In this document: piece after piece, positions 38,601-49,555 of the stretch
Position numbering within the stretch: position 1 is the stretch's first letter
Layout: every line of letters starts with the position of its first letter
Source of the DNA: Panorpa germanica
Lineage: Eukaryota > Arthropoda > Insecta > Mecoptera > Panorpidae
Direction of reading: 5' to 3'
Length of the DNA: 64,000 nucleotides
Assembly: GCA_963678705.1 (NCBI GenBank)
Contig: OY783216.1
Location: forward strand, 5,704,001 to 5,768,000
Notes under the pieces: generated by a model
What the model was told of the DNA's origin: nothing
Databases searched by the model: none
The model's input: only the letters and a program-made list of their open reading frames with translations
Translations under genes and position numbers: made by a program

Positions 38601-41600
38601 GTAGATTTAGTAATTGATTTTCTCAAATCTAATAAACATTTTTGACAAAGACAATATGTTCTCTATTTTAAAATAAATAATATATTTAGACTTATATCTG
38701 AATTTTTCAGTGGGTAAATATGCCTTTATATAAATATATATTAACTTAAATCTAAGTTTTATTTTTTTTCTGCTTATTATTCAGATGATTTCTAGAAGAA
38801 AAAAAGTTGAACTTTTCTTTGATTCCATTTTAGTTTTTATGCGGATAGCTTAGTTATTTTCATGTCTCAAACGTTACTTGAAAATATGAAGGATAGGAAA
38901 ATATGATACAATAATATTGAATGTTTATTAATACGAAAATATAAGCTTTGTAATTAGATTTTTAATTAACATCATAAAAAGACGGTAAGAAAACATAATA
39001 ATATTATTAACGAGCTTATAAATTTACTAATATGAACTCATAGAATCTTTATAATAATTATAATCCAAGTTTCAAATACTTCACTTGCTCCAACGGCTGA
39101 CTATATGCAAAAAAACTTCAGCGCCATCCATTTGTGTCGTTTTAAGTCAAATGTTGTTATTATTTTTAAAGGATGTATGTATTTTTAAGAAAATATACTT
39201 TTGTTGAAGTTTGCAGTTTATGAATATGAATTAAACTCAACTTACTAAGCTGTGATCAAATCTTTTCACTATACAAAATTGTTGAGCATAAACAAAATGA
39301 GCTTTCATTACATGATAATTATTTACAATGTAAAACAAAATTAGATAGTAAGTTTTAATATTTGTAATACATTCTATGCTACTCAATAATTATTCTTCGC
39401 TAGCTGAAACCTTTCAATGACTTTCACAACAGGAAGTAATGTAACATAGTTATCATTTTTAATTAAAAATAGTTAAAAAGCTTTTTTTTTTAATAAAAAT
39501 AACATTTTTTCTTTCTTGGTTATTTCATGGTATTCAGAACTTAGTAAGTTTTACATTAAATATAATTTGTGTTATATTATTATAACACATATTATATTAC
39601 ATATTCTATACATATAACAGACGGTGAGTTCAAAAATGTGGCGTGAAAATTATTGATGAGTATTAGCAACAAAATTAATTTGCAACATTGTTGTTGAAAA
39701 TTAAACCTGTAACAACCTGCAACTATTATTGTTATAGATAAATGAATACGCTTATTTAACGTTACAGGCAGTAAGTATTTTGAAAAAGTATACATTCTAA
39801 TGAAATATTTTTAAATTAATTCGACTCCGTATTTAATTATAAACAGAATGTAAGAGAATTGATAATTTAAAGATAAAGTAATACTTCAAATTTATTATTA
39901 TTATATTTCTTAAATAAATAACTACAATAAAAGATATAAAAGGTTATGGGAAAATAATGTGCCTCAGTACCTTATAGAAAAAGACATAAAACACATAAGA
40001 AGAACAGCAAGGTTTAGATTGGGAAATGAGGAAAAAGGAAACAGATACTGGGAAAAGAGTGAGGAAAGAAAGTGTAGAATGTGCGGAGCGGAGGACAAAA
40101 CACTGGAGCACATTAAGTTTGAGTGTAAGGAAAAAGTAGCGAGCGAAAGGAATATCGGCCAGCTATTAAAGGGAGGCAGTGAAGGAAAGAGGTGGATGGC
40201 GGAAATAGTAAGAAGGAAAGAAAAAAACAGGAGAATAAATAAGCTGGTGGAGAATAATGTAAATTTAATTGTAATTTGAAATATGTATTATATATATGTA
40301 TATAAATATGTAATTGTATTAAGAATGTAGATTGTAAAGCCGAAAGGCGAACAATAAACAATAAATAATATTATTATTTAATTTATTAAATATTTATGTA
40401 GGTGGTATGTGCTTCTCTATCTGCTTTCTTCTTATCTATGCAATTATTCAATATTTAAAATTATATTAAAATAAATCTACAGTTGTACTTTATTAAAAAC
40501 GATTGCGTTTCCAGTTTCCAGATTGAATTCAGTGTAAATCTGCAACAAATTTCTATTTATCAAACTAATTATTAGGATCTCATGTGTGTTTCCATTAAGT
40601 TTAGTCACAATATTATTGAATATGAACAATTAAAATATTCCAAAAGCAACTCCGATCACAAGGCAATGTGGTTTATTCTTATCATTTTCATTATTTGCAG
40701 TCCGTAAGATCATTTTATAAATTATTAAAAATATATTTGCACTGCACAATTTTAGAAAGAAATAATAATAATAATAATTAAAAATTTTAACCAAAGAATT
40801 TTATAAAAAAAGTAAACTTTTCTATATTAAACAAACCTCTATTTTGTTTTGTCTTTTGTAGAAGATGATATTTACATTTAATCAACAAAATTAATTTTAT
40901 TAGTTCGTAAGTAGCATACCTAAATGCAAATGCATTTTGAATTTTCTGATATTTTATCACTGTAAATATTTCATGATATTTTTTTATTATTGTTTCCTAA
41001 TTTGGTACGCATCAATGATAATATTAAACAAACAGAATGTAAGAAACATTCTTAAGCATTTTTTAAGTATTAGTTCTGATAACATGCCAATGCATAAAAT
41101 TGTTTTCTAAATTAATATTAATTTTAATTGTTTAGTTTTAAAAATGTATATTAAAAATAATTTCTAATTTTAATATACTCGTTAACATTTGCCTATTAAA
41201 TTTGCATTATATTTAAAAACATTTTTAATAGTGTAATAATGAATTTTTAATTCAATCAGGTCGTAAGTAAAAACAATTATTTTTATAAGAAATTATCCTC
41301 AGTTGTAGAAGTAAGAAGGACACATTACTGAGACTTTGATTTCTACAAGTAAATAATATTTATTTCAAAATCTAGACAGTAAGAACTTTATCTTTTTATT
41401 TATAGTAAAGGCCATCAAATAATAATTAATTATATATCCATCCGCATTCCATTAAGACAAATCTAAACGGGTACAACTGATGCTTAACCCACCATATCGA
41501 TTGATAAGGAATGATTCCTTATTTTATATCACAATATAGTGATAATTGATTGTTCATCAGAATGTAAGTAAAACAATTGTGTTTAAAGAAATATTACAAC

Positions 41601-44600
41601 CCTTTATTAAACTTTTTTTTTTATTTTATTATTATCTCAATGAGTTAACAGCAATCTGCCAGTGCAGGCAATAAGCTTATGATATGACATATTATAAAAG
41701 TGACATGTGAGAGAATCAATCCAATGACTGATCTCTGTAATTATTACATTCTATGTTACAAGATATTCTTTATTATTACTTTATTAAACTTAAATGTTAT
41801 TTAATATTAGCGCAGCCAGGAAGATGATGTCGTGAATATACTGTTGCTAATTTTAACTGCTTATTAATTAATAATTTTCTTGTTAATAGACCGTAAGCAA
41901 TTGCTTAAATTAAATGGGTCTACTAAGACCGTGAGGCCCCTCTCCACCTCATATACACTCGTATATGATCCTGATTTTACGTTTTCCATAAAGTTGGTAA
42001 GCGAAATGTGAATTGAACTGCTTGAAGTTAAAAAATTTGCAAAGTAATGTAGAACATTAAAGTAAAATTATTTTTGAAAGTATATTTTTATTACTATACA
42101 AATAGAACGTATGTACATATCTTTCCATTACACAGGTCCGGTCATAGGTAGGGGCAATCGCCACAGGCCCTACCATTGAATTTCTAGATTTTAATTATTG
42201 TCCTCCGGAAGATAAGTGAAAAGGACATTCTTTTAAATCATACGCGAAATGAAACCGTTACTATTTATCTTACTCATCATTACTTAGTGTGACTCTGTGT
42301 GGCACATTTAAATGTTTACACGAGACATCTGTTACTTTTGTGCGAGACAATTCCGCGCATTTCAGGACGTCTGGCATGACAAATTTACTAAACCCAATGT
42401 AATACTTCCACATACACATTCATAAACCTACAATAATCCAAAAAAAATAATAAATAAAAAGAAACGTTAATTTAATAATGAAAATCCAATAAAAATATTT
42501 TCAGAAAGTATTATATAAAAATAAATTTAATACTTTTTTAACATGTGTAGCAGGTGTACTACGCGTAGTACACAAACTTGAAAAACCCGTTTAGAAAATC
42601 GTGCTTGTATCGACCTTGCAAGGACGCGTTTGTAAAATCAGTGATGTATTCGAGTTTTCTATTATGGTTGTAAAAACGGATGTAAAATAGTTGAAAATGA
42701 CTCTAGTGCACCCTTGTGAGTTTTTAAATGGCTACGGTATTTTCATTCAAATAAATAAACAAAAATGAATGAACAAGTTGATTCATTGATAAATAGTGAA
42801 ATAGGTTATAGGTTTTTAAACTGTGATACTTGGTCGGTGGTGTTTTATGAGTTTTACGAGATTATATAACTTTACATTGGACAGAAATAAATTATATTGA
42901 TTGAATGAAAATATTAATTCATTAGTTGGTGAGTTAAGATACTTATACAAAGACTTAGTAGTTAGTACGAAAGTGTGCTATTCTTGAGATAATCTTACCT
43001 ACTACCATGTGCACGTGCGATTTAGTGGTAGATTTTATTTTCAGTTTTTATTTTTTAAATTTAACAGTTACTTAAATATGTGTTTTTATATTATTGTTGC
43101 CGTCTCTTTCGTACTAAATAGTACTGCTCTAACACATTATCTCTGATAATTTTACTTACTGTGTTCTTCATTAGAGAGTAAGTATTGTTTATTAATTTCT
43201 ACAAATAGGTACAAAACATCGTTTATCATATGGGTTAAGAACAAAATCGGGAATTGATAGTAAATGCGGTAAAAAAGCAGTGGTAACACAACAAACTTTA
43301 TCACGGACACATTTCTGAATAGTTGCGCCTGCTCAAAATACAATGAGCTTGTGTCCTATGTCTTAATTTCTATAACAGTGTACTATATATTGATAAAGTG
43401 GGTTACTAAAACCTCAAATGTTCAATAATTTTTTAATAACTCCTTAATGTTAAGAGATATTAACAATTAAAAAAGTCATTTTGTCTCTTTAATTATTAAA
43501 GGGATTCAACGTTGTACACATTCCAAGTGCATGTGACATCACAATCCTTGTGTAAGGTTACCAACCTTACAGATCATAAATCTCTGCTATATGTATTTAT
43601 ATATCAAAATATCAAATATTAGTTACAGCTATTTCAAGGAACAATCAAATTTCAATATTATGTCTGCCTTAACAGGGTAAAAATAAAAACTTATTAATCT
43701 TTGACTTGACTTGATTATTTCGACTACCAACAGCTACAAAACATTACCACAGCACTGACCTACTTAACAAATAACTGATGTTAAAATGCATTTCACGTCA
43801 TACAAATATGGCCGACCATTTCTAGCGCTAAAACTACAATTCAAACTTTTAATTGCTATATATCCGTCAACATTTAGATATTTAATAAAATAGACACGCC
43901 AATACACATTTATTAACATCAATTTGAATCAACAATTGAAAAATCGACTACTAAAAAATGAGGACACAAGCCCATTATTACAGATCATTATTAATAGAGA
44001 AATAAGGGTCTGATGTACAGTGTGGTGCTCGCTAACTCTCCTTGCTCGTTTTTTAGCAATAAAGATGACGAAAAACACCGGCAAAGTATTAACAAATAGA
44101 AAACGTGCTGTATCTAGAAAAAATAAAACGCACTGGTTTAATTTGCCTATATATCAAAAGTATCGAAATCCTTAAGTCAACTATATAGATACATTATAAT
44201 ATTGGAGCTATAATTAATTTTTCAAAGTGCGTAAGTTGAGTATAGATATAGTTAAAATAACCACACAAATTATTTTATAAGTGCGTATAAGTATAAAATG
44301 TATGAAGTACTTTGTTTAAATACAAATTTAGAGTAAAATTCGATATAATTTTGCAAAGTTTCGGACTGGCATTAATATGTATACACTATATGTAAATACA
44401 ACATTATATTTTCTATTTTATATTTAAAAGGGCGTAAGTTCATAGCATTTAATAATATATTCAGAACTTTTTGAAGGTAAATTGTACAGAATATATAAAA
44501 TATTAAACATTATTCAACTTCAGCAATTCAATAACAATAGTCATAATTAAATTTTGACTACTTTGTAGTTTAAAACAATAATTATAAAACACTTATTGTG

Positions 44601-46739
44601 TGTTGCTTTTTTTATTTACTGATAGCTTGTAAGTTACTATTACTAATTACTACTGATAATTATTTCTTCTGTTTAACATCTATTGTAATTTTTATGTAAC
44701 TGTATGTAAATGCTTATTTAAACTAATACCTATTGTGTACAGATTGTGAGTTATCCCGTTATTAATTGCAATTATACTTTCTTTTTCTTTCTCCAAATCT
44801 TTTTCCAAAAATACTTTATAAAATTAATTAACAAATTAAAATTTACACAACGTAATTGTTAGCCATATGTTTGAAATCACTGATCGTCTTAAAATCTGTA
44901 GAAAATAATAAGTAATCTTTGTATATAAAATTATAATGTATTACTGTGACAATTGCTAGTGCTGAGACGTTTATTTCTGCATCTCTTTTACACTATCTTG
45001 TTTAAAAGCGACAGCAATAATAGTGGCGAAAAGGGATTTTGAATTTTTTTGTACACATTTCAGATTCTGATCGCGAACTTTATCAATATACTGTACAGTG
45101 AAGCTCTTTCGCAGTTTTCTTTAGAGTTACTTAATTACAAATGATTACTATTTATTAACAGGTTGTAAGTACTAAATTCAGTATAGCTACTAGCGCTTAC
45201 GCGATAAAGCGATTATCTTAATAATTAAAATTAAAAAGTTAAACAAATTATTTTATAATCTTAGTTACTTTTCTCACGCAATCAGTTGTAAAAAAGTCCT
45301 GTTTTAGCAAACTTATTATTTTACATTTTGAAGACATTACATAGTTCCCCCATCACGCTTTTCAGTTTAAAACTTATTTCTTATTTAAATATAACGTAAT
45401 CGCTTGTGTTCATGTACGAAACAGTATGTAAGTAACTAAACTAAATAATTGTATCCATAAATATGAAAATAGGAAAGAAAAACAATATTTTACGTCATAA
45501 CCCTTTCACATAGGCGGTAAGTTTAAGTGCTCCAAAGGGCACTAAACATATTGCAATATGTGTGTTGAAACACAAAACATGTGTTCAACACATGTGTTGA
45601 AACTGATACAAAATAAATTACAATTTCATTTGACAAGAATTGTATTTTGAACCAACATTTTGCGATGGTTGTGAATTTAATATTTTGATATTTTTATCTA
45701 AAATTATATACATTGTTTTTTAATTTATTAAGACTATGGACCATGCAAACTAAAATAAATTATTGTTTTCTTACTCAACCAGCTGGTGAGTCAGTAATTC
45801 AAGTCAGTTACAAAAATTGGAAAAACAGCTAAATTCGTATTTTAGATACGTACGGTACTACTTATTATTATTTTAACAAAACTTATGTTTGCTTTTGGTT
45901 TATTGAACTGTCAACAAAAATATAATACAGACGGTGAGTTCAATAGTTTCTAAAAATATAAACTGAATTACATGCAAGTTTCTAAACAGATATTTTATAA
46001 TTAGGACGTAAGTCTATATTGTTTCGCCTAATATCTAAAAGTATTAGAAATACTGTAAAATCAGTTTTGTAATTAATCGATTTTTAGTATTCTGTGTCTT
46101 AAAAATTACGATGCAGTATGTTTAAACATCGTGTGCAAATTATGTATAATGCCGAATCACACATACGTGTTCGTGTATGAATGACTAAAGCGAATATACG
46201 TACACAAACATACAGCAAAAATATTCGTGTTACCAGTTTGAACAGTTCGTGTCACAAACAACATGTGTAAACCTCCCACCAACAATGTAAACATTAGAAA
46301 AAATTGATAATAACAGTTTGATATTATATATTTAGTACGTAAGTGAACTTATTAATTTTAACAAGAGTATCCTTCTTTCATTTCAAATAACACAGAAATA
46401 TTATTTTCAGCGCCTGATCAATATGCAACTACAATACAAGTATATATGTTTGCATTCTTATCAGGCGCTGTAATTTATAAACTAATATTTCAATCGATGA
46501 AACAAATAATTAACCTTATCTGGTAATATATATATTGTTTAATAAATGACATGTTTCATATTTAAATTATTGCTATACAATTATTTTTAGAAATTTAATT
46601 AATTACTTCATAAGATAAATAATTTACTAAACCGTTGACAAAGTACAAATATTTATTATTACAAACATGTAATAATCTCTGTTACTTCTTTCCTTTTTAT
46701 TACACTCACACACACACACACATATATATATATATAATA

Positions 46740-46798
<59 letters not shown>

Positions 46799-47964
46799 TA
46801 TCTAATATTAACAGCTCGTGAGTTATTTACCGCCATTTTATGCTAATAATTAATGCCTAATTAAAAACTTCTCAAAAATTAAAAAAAAATATAGCAAGTA
46901 TGTCAAATTACATATTTAATTTATCTGTGTTCTATCATTGATGATATGATTATAATTTAATCGATGCATTTGTACATTAGGTTGTACGTATTGACTTAGT
47001 ATATGTATTGGTTATTGAATCAATACATTTTTTTTGACGGCAGTTTTAAATCAGTTTATTTGATGACTACTAATATATTATAATTCAGGCGGTTAGTCAA
47101 ATTTACAACACATAGTTTTTAGTTCTTAAAGAATTTAATTTGCAACCCTAAAATGAATTTGAATCACTCAATCATAGTTTTAATCCTTAATTAATTTTAT
47201 TTAATGATTTTCATATTCTTTTGAATTGGTTTTCTATCAACTACTAGCTCTGCCATTTGAGGACTGTAAGAACAAGATCTTAATAAAAATTAAGTGTAAA
47301 TGATATCTCTTTTAATATTTCTTTAGTAGATTTTAGCGGACTCAAAATACAACCCTAACATTTAGACTGGTTATACGCTATACGCTGGGAGATATTCGGG
47401 CAGTTACGTTTGACTATTTACAAGGTTTAATGCTCTTCATTGTCACTATTCTGGCAAATACGTCATGATAAAGCAAATAAAATTGCTAACTATATAATTA
47501 TTATTGAAACTCAAATATGTGTTTAACAATTGTAGTCTTAAATTAAATATTTTAACAAGATTTCAACAATCTTCTCTTTTTTAATCAGCTGAAGAATATG
47601 AAGCCCGTAAGTTTAATAGGCTCTCACATTTACTTAAACGGCAACAATATTGCAGTGATATTTCTATATTCAAATCTGTACTTAACCACTTGCGCCTGAA
47701 AGTATGCAACGCAAATTACTTGATAAAAACAAGTAACGTATTTAGTACGTAGTTTTCAACTCTGTCTAAGGTACATTATGACGTGTATAATACGTGGTGA
47801 TATAGAGCGAAGGGTTTTAATACAGTTAAAATATACTTAGATATTATTAAGAAATATGCATTTATAAAATTAATTATACATTTTCAGCTCCAGTAGAATC
47901 TGCTGCATCCGTTTCTACCTTTACTGCCGTCGGCATCGTTAGCTGGATTACTGTTCTCTTTTAA
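27063..47964 (+). CDS. Microexon gene 1: secreted Cys-rich protein from ~73 coding exons, 59 of 3 nt
   Basis: A gene whose coding sequence (about 459 nt, 152 aa) is spread over 20.9 kb. Exon 1 encodes a signal peptide and the last exon a hydrophobic tail. Between them are 8 exons of 9 nt, 2 of 6, 2 of 18 and 59 of exactly 3 nt, each between an AG acceptor and a GT donor (51 of the 59 with GTAAG or GTGAG). All introns are phase 1. Joined, they read without a stop and give 11 cysteines with repeated C-x-C: CQSKPILPC, EYCICSNNSIDHPDCIC, NGKCVLQC, YCLCADGLPRC. Microexons reading TAA and TAG (34886, 37981) are harmless only in this phase. The protein should enter the secretory route and may be membrane-held. 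Function unknown; no family recognised. Exons at 31579, 36118 and 42505 have weaker sites, and a possible 9-nt exon at 27446-27454 (CTACATCTA) was left out of the count. Exon lists are in the block entries. Confidence 0.85.
28446..28604 (+). repeat. MITE family B, copy 2 (internally deleted)
   Basis: Starts CCCAGTAAACATTTTGGAGT and ends CACCAAATTGTTTACTGAA; the middle part of the longer copies is missing. It lies in intron 1 of microexon gene 1. Confidence 0.85.
29715..30338 (+). repeat. MITE family A, copy 5
   Basis: AATGGGCTTGTGTCC at the left, GGACACAAGCCCATT at the right, ~624 bp. It lies between the 3-nt exons at 29660 and 30489 of microexon gene 1. Confidence 0.92.
30489..34977 (+). 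CDS. Microexon gene 1, block 2: exons 9 to 21
   Basis: Three-base exons by first position: 30489 ATA, 30678 CTT, 31188 GTC, 31579 AAA (weak acceptor), 31702 GTA, 31797 AAC. Then a 9-nt exon, 32830-32838 (CCATCTTAC), followed by 32935 CAT, 34016 GCA, 34190 GCA, 34403 ACC, 34886 TAA, 34975 ACA. Read in phase 1, with the flanking exons, they give YTCQSKPILPCSNLN. The shortest introns are 86 to 104 nt (34889-34974, 31705-31796, 32839-32934). Introns here also hold three MITE-B copies and a LINE fragment, none touching an exon. Confidence 0.8.
31219..31456 (+). repeat. MITE family B, copy 3
   Basis: CCCAGTAAACATTTTGGAG at the left and CACCAAATGTTTACTGGG at the right: terminal inverted repeats of about 14 bp. 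238 bp, non-coding. It starts 28 bp after the 3-nt exon at 31188. Confidence 0.9.
31844..32094 (-). repeat. MITE family B, copy 4
   Basis: Opposite orientation: begins CCCAGTAAACAATTTGGTGA and ends CAAAATGTTTACTGGG. 251 bp. Confidence 0.9.
32221..32460 (-). repeat. MITE family B, copy 5
   Basis: Begins CCCAGTAAACATTTGGTGAA and ends CCAAAATGTTTACTGGG. 240 bp, same orientation as copy 4, only 126 bp away. Confidence 0.9.
33484..33893 (+). mobile_element. LINE 3' fragment of a second family
   Basis: Translates, with frameshifts and stops, to FAKLKWPRRLITMTSRLRMN, GAPKHLARNKIIPNSKCECG and EDEADPELHS, the C-terminal zinc-knuckle region of a non-LTR element, followed by a 3'UTR and an A-rich end. 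Unlike the LINE copies at 570 and 39919. Defective. It lies in an intron of microexon gene 1. Confidence 0.7.
35381..39347 (+). CDS. Microexon gene 1, block 3: the C-x-C core, exons 22 to 39
   Basis: 35381-35389 (GCCCCGAAT, 9 nt), then 3-nt exons 35572 ACT, 35664 GCA, 36118 TTT, 36276 GCT, 36607 CCA, 36811 ATA, 36930 ATT, 37645 CCA, 37981 TAG, then 38068-38076 (ATCATCCCG, 9 nt), then 38209 ATT, 38378 GCA, 38505 TTT, 38594 GCT, 38711 TGG, 38982 ACG, 39345 ATA. They give SPEYCICSNNSIDHPDCICL and then DD. The exon series GCA, TTT, GCT occurs twice, each time encoding C-I-C. The acceptor of 36118 lacks a good pyrimidine tract, but its place in the repeated series supports it. A mariner remnant (36997-37610) sits in one intron. 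Confidence 0.85.
36997..37610 (-). mobile_element. Internally deleted mariner element
   Basis: Terminal inverted repeats of about 30 bp: left CAGGCGTGTTTTTTAAGTAA, right TTACTTAAAAAACATGCCTC, flanked by TA. The minus strand from about 37205 to 37098 encodes the transposase C-terminus (AAEFYEEGIQKLVPRYDKCL, then N...GNYVEK). The rest of the transposase is deleted or broken. It lies between the 3-nt exons at 36930 and 37645. Confidence 0.88.
39538..43177 (+). CDS. Microexon gene 1, block 4: exons 40 to 56
   Basis: 39538-39543 (AACTTA, 6 nt), then 39621 ACG, 39768 GCA, 39847 AAT, 40402 GTG, 40701 TCC, 40904 TTC, 41036 AAT, 41260 GTC, 41376 ACA, 41561 AAT, 41890 ACC, 41994 TTG, 42106 AAC, 42505 AAA (donor GTATTA, weak), 42926 TTG, 43175 AGA. 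They give KLNGKCVLQCHKYLEQIE. A LINE copy (39919-40376) inserted between the exons at 39847 and 40402, ending about 25 bp before the acceptor of the latter. At 41668-41670, GCA follows a perfect AG acceptor but its donor reads ATAAGC instead of GTAAGC; it looks like a dead microexon that would add a cysteine. Confidence 0.8.
39919..40376 (+). mobile_element. 5'-truncated LINE copy
   Basis: Nearly identical to 1169-1680: NYNKRYKRLWENNVPQYLIE, then the CRMCGAEDKTLEHIKFEC knuckle and the 3' tail with TGTAAAGCCGAAAGGCGAAC. The high identity to the copy at the left edge indicates recent activity. It lies inside an intron of microexon gene 1. Confidence 0.9.
43342..43976 (+). repeat. MITE family A, copy 6
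   Basis: AATGAGCTTGTGTCC at the left (one change), GGACACAAGCCCATT at the right, ~635 bp. It lies in the intron between exons 43175 and 44228. Confidence 0.92.
44228..47091 (+). CDS. Microexon gene 1, block 5: exons 57 to 70, all 3 nt
   Basis: 44228 TGC, 44431 GGC, 44626 CTT, 44743 ATT, 45162 GTT, 45425 TAT, 45514 GCG, 45783 CTG, 45931 ACG, 46005 GAC, 46336 TAC, 46815 CTC, 46981 GTT (donor GTACGT), 47089 GCG (donor GTTAGT). In phase 1 they give MRPYCLCADGLPRC, a third C-x-C group. Donors are otherwise GTAAGT or GTGAGT throughout. A long CA/TA microsatellite (46708-46796) lies just before the acceptor of 46815. Confidence 0.85.
46409..46472. repeat. Perfect 11-bp inverted repeat (possible hairpin)
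   Basis: CAGCGCCTGAT is matched in inverse by ATCAGGCGCTG about 40 bases further on, in the intron between the 3-nt exons 46336 and 46815. The left arm includes a good acceptor (TTATTTTCAG), so the structure could hide it. Confidence 0.7.
46708..46796. repeat. CA/TA microsatellite
   Basis: A short CA run followed by a long TA run with two small interruptions, directly upstream of the 3-nt exon at 46815. Confidence 0.95.
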
Positions 47965-48107
47965 TACTTCCAGCGGATTCAATAAGGTAATCTTAATAAA
48001 TAAAAAGAAATTTCTACTACTCGTACTTCTTCCAATATTGGAATATTTAGTGAAACGTATTTTAATAACATTAACAAAAATTATCTAATTGTTTTTTTTT
48101 CTTTCAG
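47248..48107 (+). CDS. Microexon gene 1, block 6: 18-nt exons, tail exon and 3'UTR intron
   Basis: 47248-47265 and 47589-47606 are 18-nt exons giving LPFED and EEYEA. The last coding exon starts at 47888 after TTTTCAG and ends with TAA at 47962-47964. It encodes PVESAASVSTFTAVGIVSW followed by ITVLF. A run of small residues followed by a hydrophobic end with no charged tail is what a GPI-anchor signal looks like; a plain membrane anchor is the alternative. After the stop, GGTAATC at 47987 and CTTTCAG at 48107 bound a probable 3'UTR intron, 23 nt after the stop codon. The minus-strand gene has a 3'UTR intron in the same relative place. Confidence 0.85.
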
Positions 48108-48424
48108 ATTGCAGATATTAGATAATATTTAATTAAATTCAATGTAATTGTAATCAATCACTTTTGTATATTACTATATTATCGTATCTCTTGAGCTGTG
48201 TAATAATTTGTTATGTATTTATAAATTTAAAAATGATAATATATTCTAAAGTCTTCAGTGAATTGCAACTATATTTATTTTATAGTTTTAATTTAATATA
48301 ATGATCATAGGTGTATGAAGTATAACAATCTTACCACAGACCACCTCCTACAAGCTTAAGAATTACGTAAACAACATCGTTGCCTCATTACGAATATTTT
48401 TATGATTATGGGAGCACATTATCA

Positions 48425-48990
48425 AATGGGCTTGTGTCCTATGTCTATAAAAGTGTACTATATATTGAAAAAGTGGATTACTAGAACCTCAAATGTTCAA
48501 TTATTTTTTAATAACTCCTTATATGTTAGGAGATATTAACAATTAAAAAAAGTCATTTTGTCTCTTTAATTATTAAAGGAATTCAACGTTGTACACATTC
48601 CAAGTGCATGTGACATCACAATCCTTGTGTAAGGTTACCAACCTTACAGCTCATAAATCTCTGCTATATGTATTTATATATCAAAATATCAAATATTATT
48701 TACAGTTATTTCAAGGAACAATCAAATTTCAATATTATGTCTGCCTTAGCAGGGTTAAATAAAATAAAAATTTATTATTCTTTGATTTGACTTGATTATT
48801 TGACTACCAACAGCTACAAAACATTACTAAGGTACTGACCCACTCAACAAATAACTGACGTAAAAATGCATTTCACGTCATACAAATATGGCCGACCATT
48901 TCTAGCGCTAAAACTACAGTTCAAATTTTTAATTGCTATATCTTTGTCAACATTTAGATATTTAATAAAATAGACACACCAATACACATT
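48425..48990 (+). repeat. MITE family A, copy 7 (right end missing)
   Basis: Left end AATGGGCTTGTGTCC. The sequence follows the family to CAATACACATT and then stops before the right terminal repeat. It is just downstream of microexon gene 1. Confidence 0.88.
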
Positions 48991-49555
48991 CATTTTGAGA
49001 ATCAGTGGAATATTACAATTTGATGTTTATTGAGAATACAGAATAGAGTTTGAATACCACTTTGCACTTATCTTAAAACAAACAATATTAAATACTCAGT
49101 ACTTGTGGAACTCGAAGGAGTACTTTAGTGAACAAATGATATCGCTGTACTTAGGAATTGTTAAAGTCGACTATGCTTTGCGTATTTTCTACACTTTCTA
49201 CAATTAGTAAACTCGTTGCTGATTTGTTTAGTATTCTTAGGTTCTAACTTACTTCAGTTATTTAAGGGCATTTGCTTTATATTTAACGGTAATTTCGTGA
49301 TACGGCCTACTACACCACCCATAATAGAATATCTAGGTATAATGGATTAATCAACTATAGTGTAGACTCAAACCATTTTCTAACAATATCGTTTCACAGC
49401 TTCCACGAGATGTACATCGCAAAGATTAGTGCCAACTTAAAAAGTGAATTAACCCACGTGATCTACAATCATAGTTTACTGTATATAATTTCAAATCATT
49501 TGTTTTGATTTAATTTTTATAAATATACTTTAATTACATTTTATTTAATTGTATC

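Noticed and set aside
42127..42145. CAG-GTC-CGGTCA near 42137 as a microexon
   Set aside because: No GT directly after three bases; a 5-base exon would break the frame.
46411..46439. 29-nt candidate exon after TTTTCAG
   Set aside because: Length breaks the frame and the donor (GTATAT) is weak.
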